Positions 5,653 through 5,673 of a stretch of 5,673 nucleotides of DNA are shown here, in pieces. The DNA lies in NCBI GenBank assembly GCA_030602145.1, contig JAUWAH010000185.1, positions 1-5,673 on the forward strand, written 5' to 3'. Under the pieces are notes generated by a model that saw nothing but the letters and a program-made list of their open reading frames with translations, was not told where the DNA came from and ran no database searches. Position numbers and translations under genes: made by a program. How positions within the stretch are numbered: the stretch's first letter is position 1; each line of letters begins with the position of its first letter. The stretch comes from Desulfobulbus sp. GTDB taxonomy: Bacteria; Desulfobacterota; Desulfobulbia; Desulfobulbales; Desulfobulbaceae.

Positions 5653-5673
5653 CCCGATAACCAGCACGGCCGG

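Noticed and set aside
5431..5667. A 78-codon minus-strand open frame spanning the gabD leader and start
   Set aside because: It overlaps the gabD start out of frame, crosses the terminator hairpin and resembles no family I know.

Overview
The window is GC-rich bacterial chromosome with tightly packed housekeeping genes. It holds six supported protein genes, five on the minus strand and one (folE2) on the plus strand. There is no rRNA, tRNA, CRISPR array, phage gene or transposase. The gene set is a stand-alone IMP cyclohydrolase, a divergent PurN, PyrR, Hsp15, a FolE2-type GTP cyclohydrolase and GabD. Together with an ATTCCCGC-GAAA-GCGGGAAT repeat element, it suggests an anaerobic Desulfobacterota-type organism, perhaps near Desulfobulbus. 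That placement is inference from gene style, not from a marker gene.

Reading the minus strand from right to left, the right end (about 5493-5673) is a leader region with a possible promoter and a clear intrinsic-terminator-like hairpin just ahead of gabD (4029-5492, succinate-semialdehyde dehydrogenase). gabD converges on folE2 (3144-3914, plus strand) across a 114-base gap. folE2 diverges from hslR (2595-2975, minus) across a 168-base gap. Between hslR and purH lies a 142-base MITE-like palindromic element (2364-2505) with 15-base terminal inverted repeats and a possible GAAG(G) target duplication.

The left part is one compact minus-strand cluster: purH (cyclohydrolase half only, 1698-2330), purN (1124-1705) and pyrR (594-1127), with 8-base and 4-base (ATGA) overlaps, followed 59 bases later by a GAF-like sensory gene that runs off the window. 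PurN makes formyl-GAR (step 3) and the PurH fragment closes the IMP ring (last step). PyrR adds uracil phosphoribosyltransferase activity. The AICAR transformylase half of PurH is not in this window.

The points most worth checking are: PyrR has lost most of the residues known to bind pyr mRNA; FolE2 lacks the usual G-x-H-M-S-R-F loop; a terminator hairpin sits inside the gabD leader; and the MITE-like element lies at the head of the purine cluster. I see no clearly new multi-gene system.
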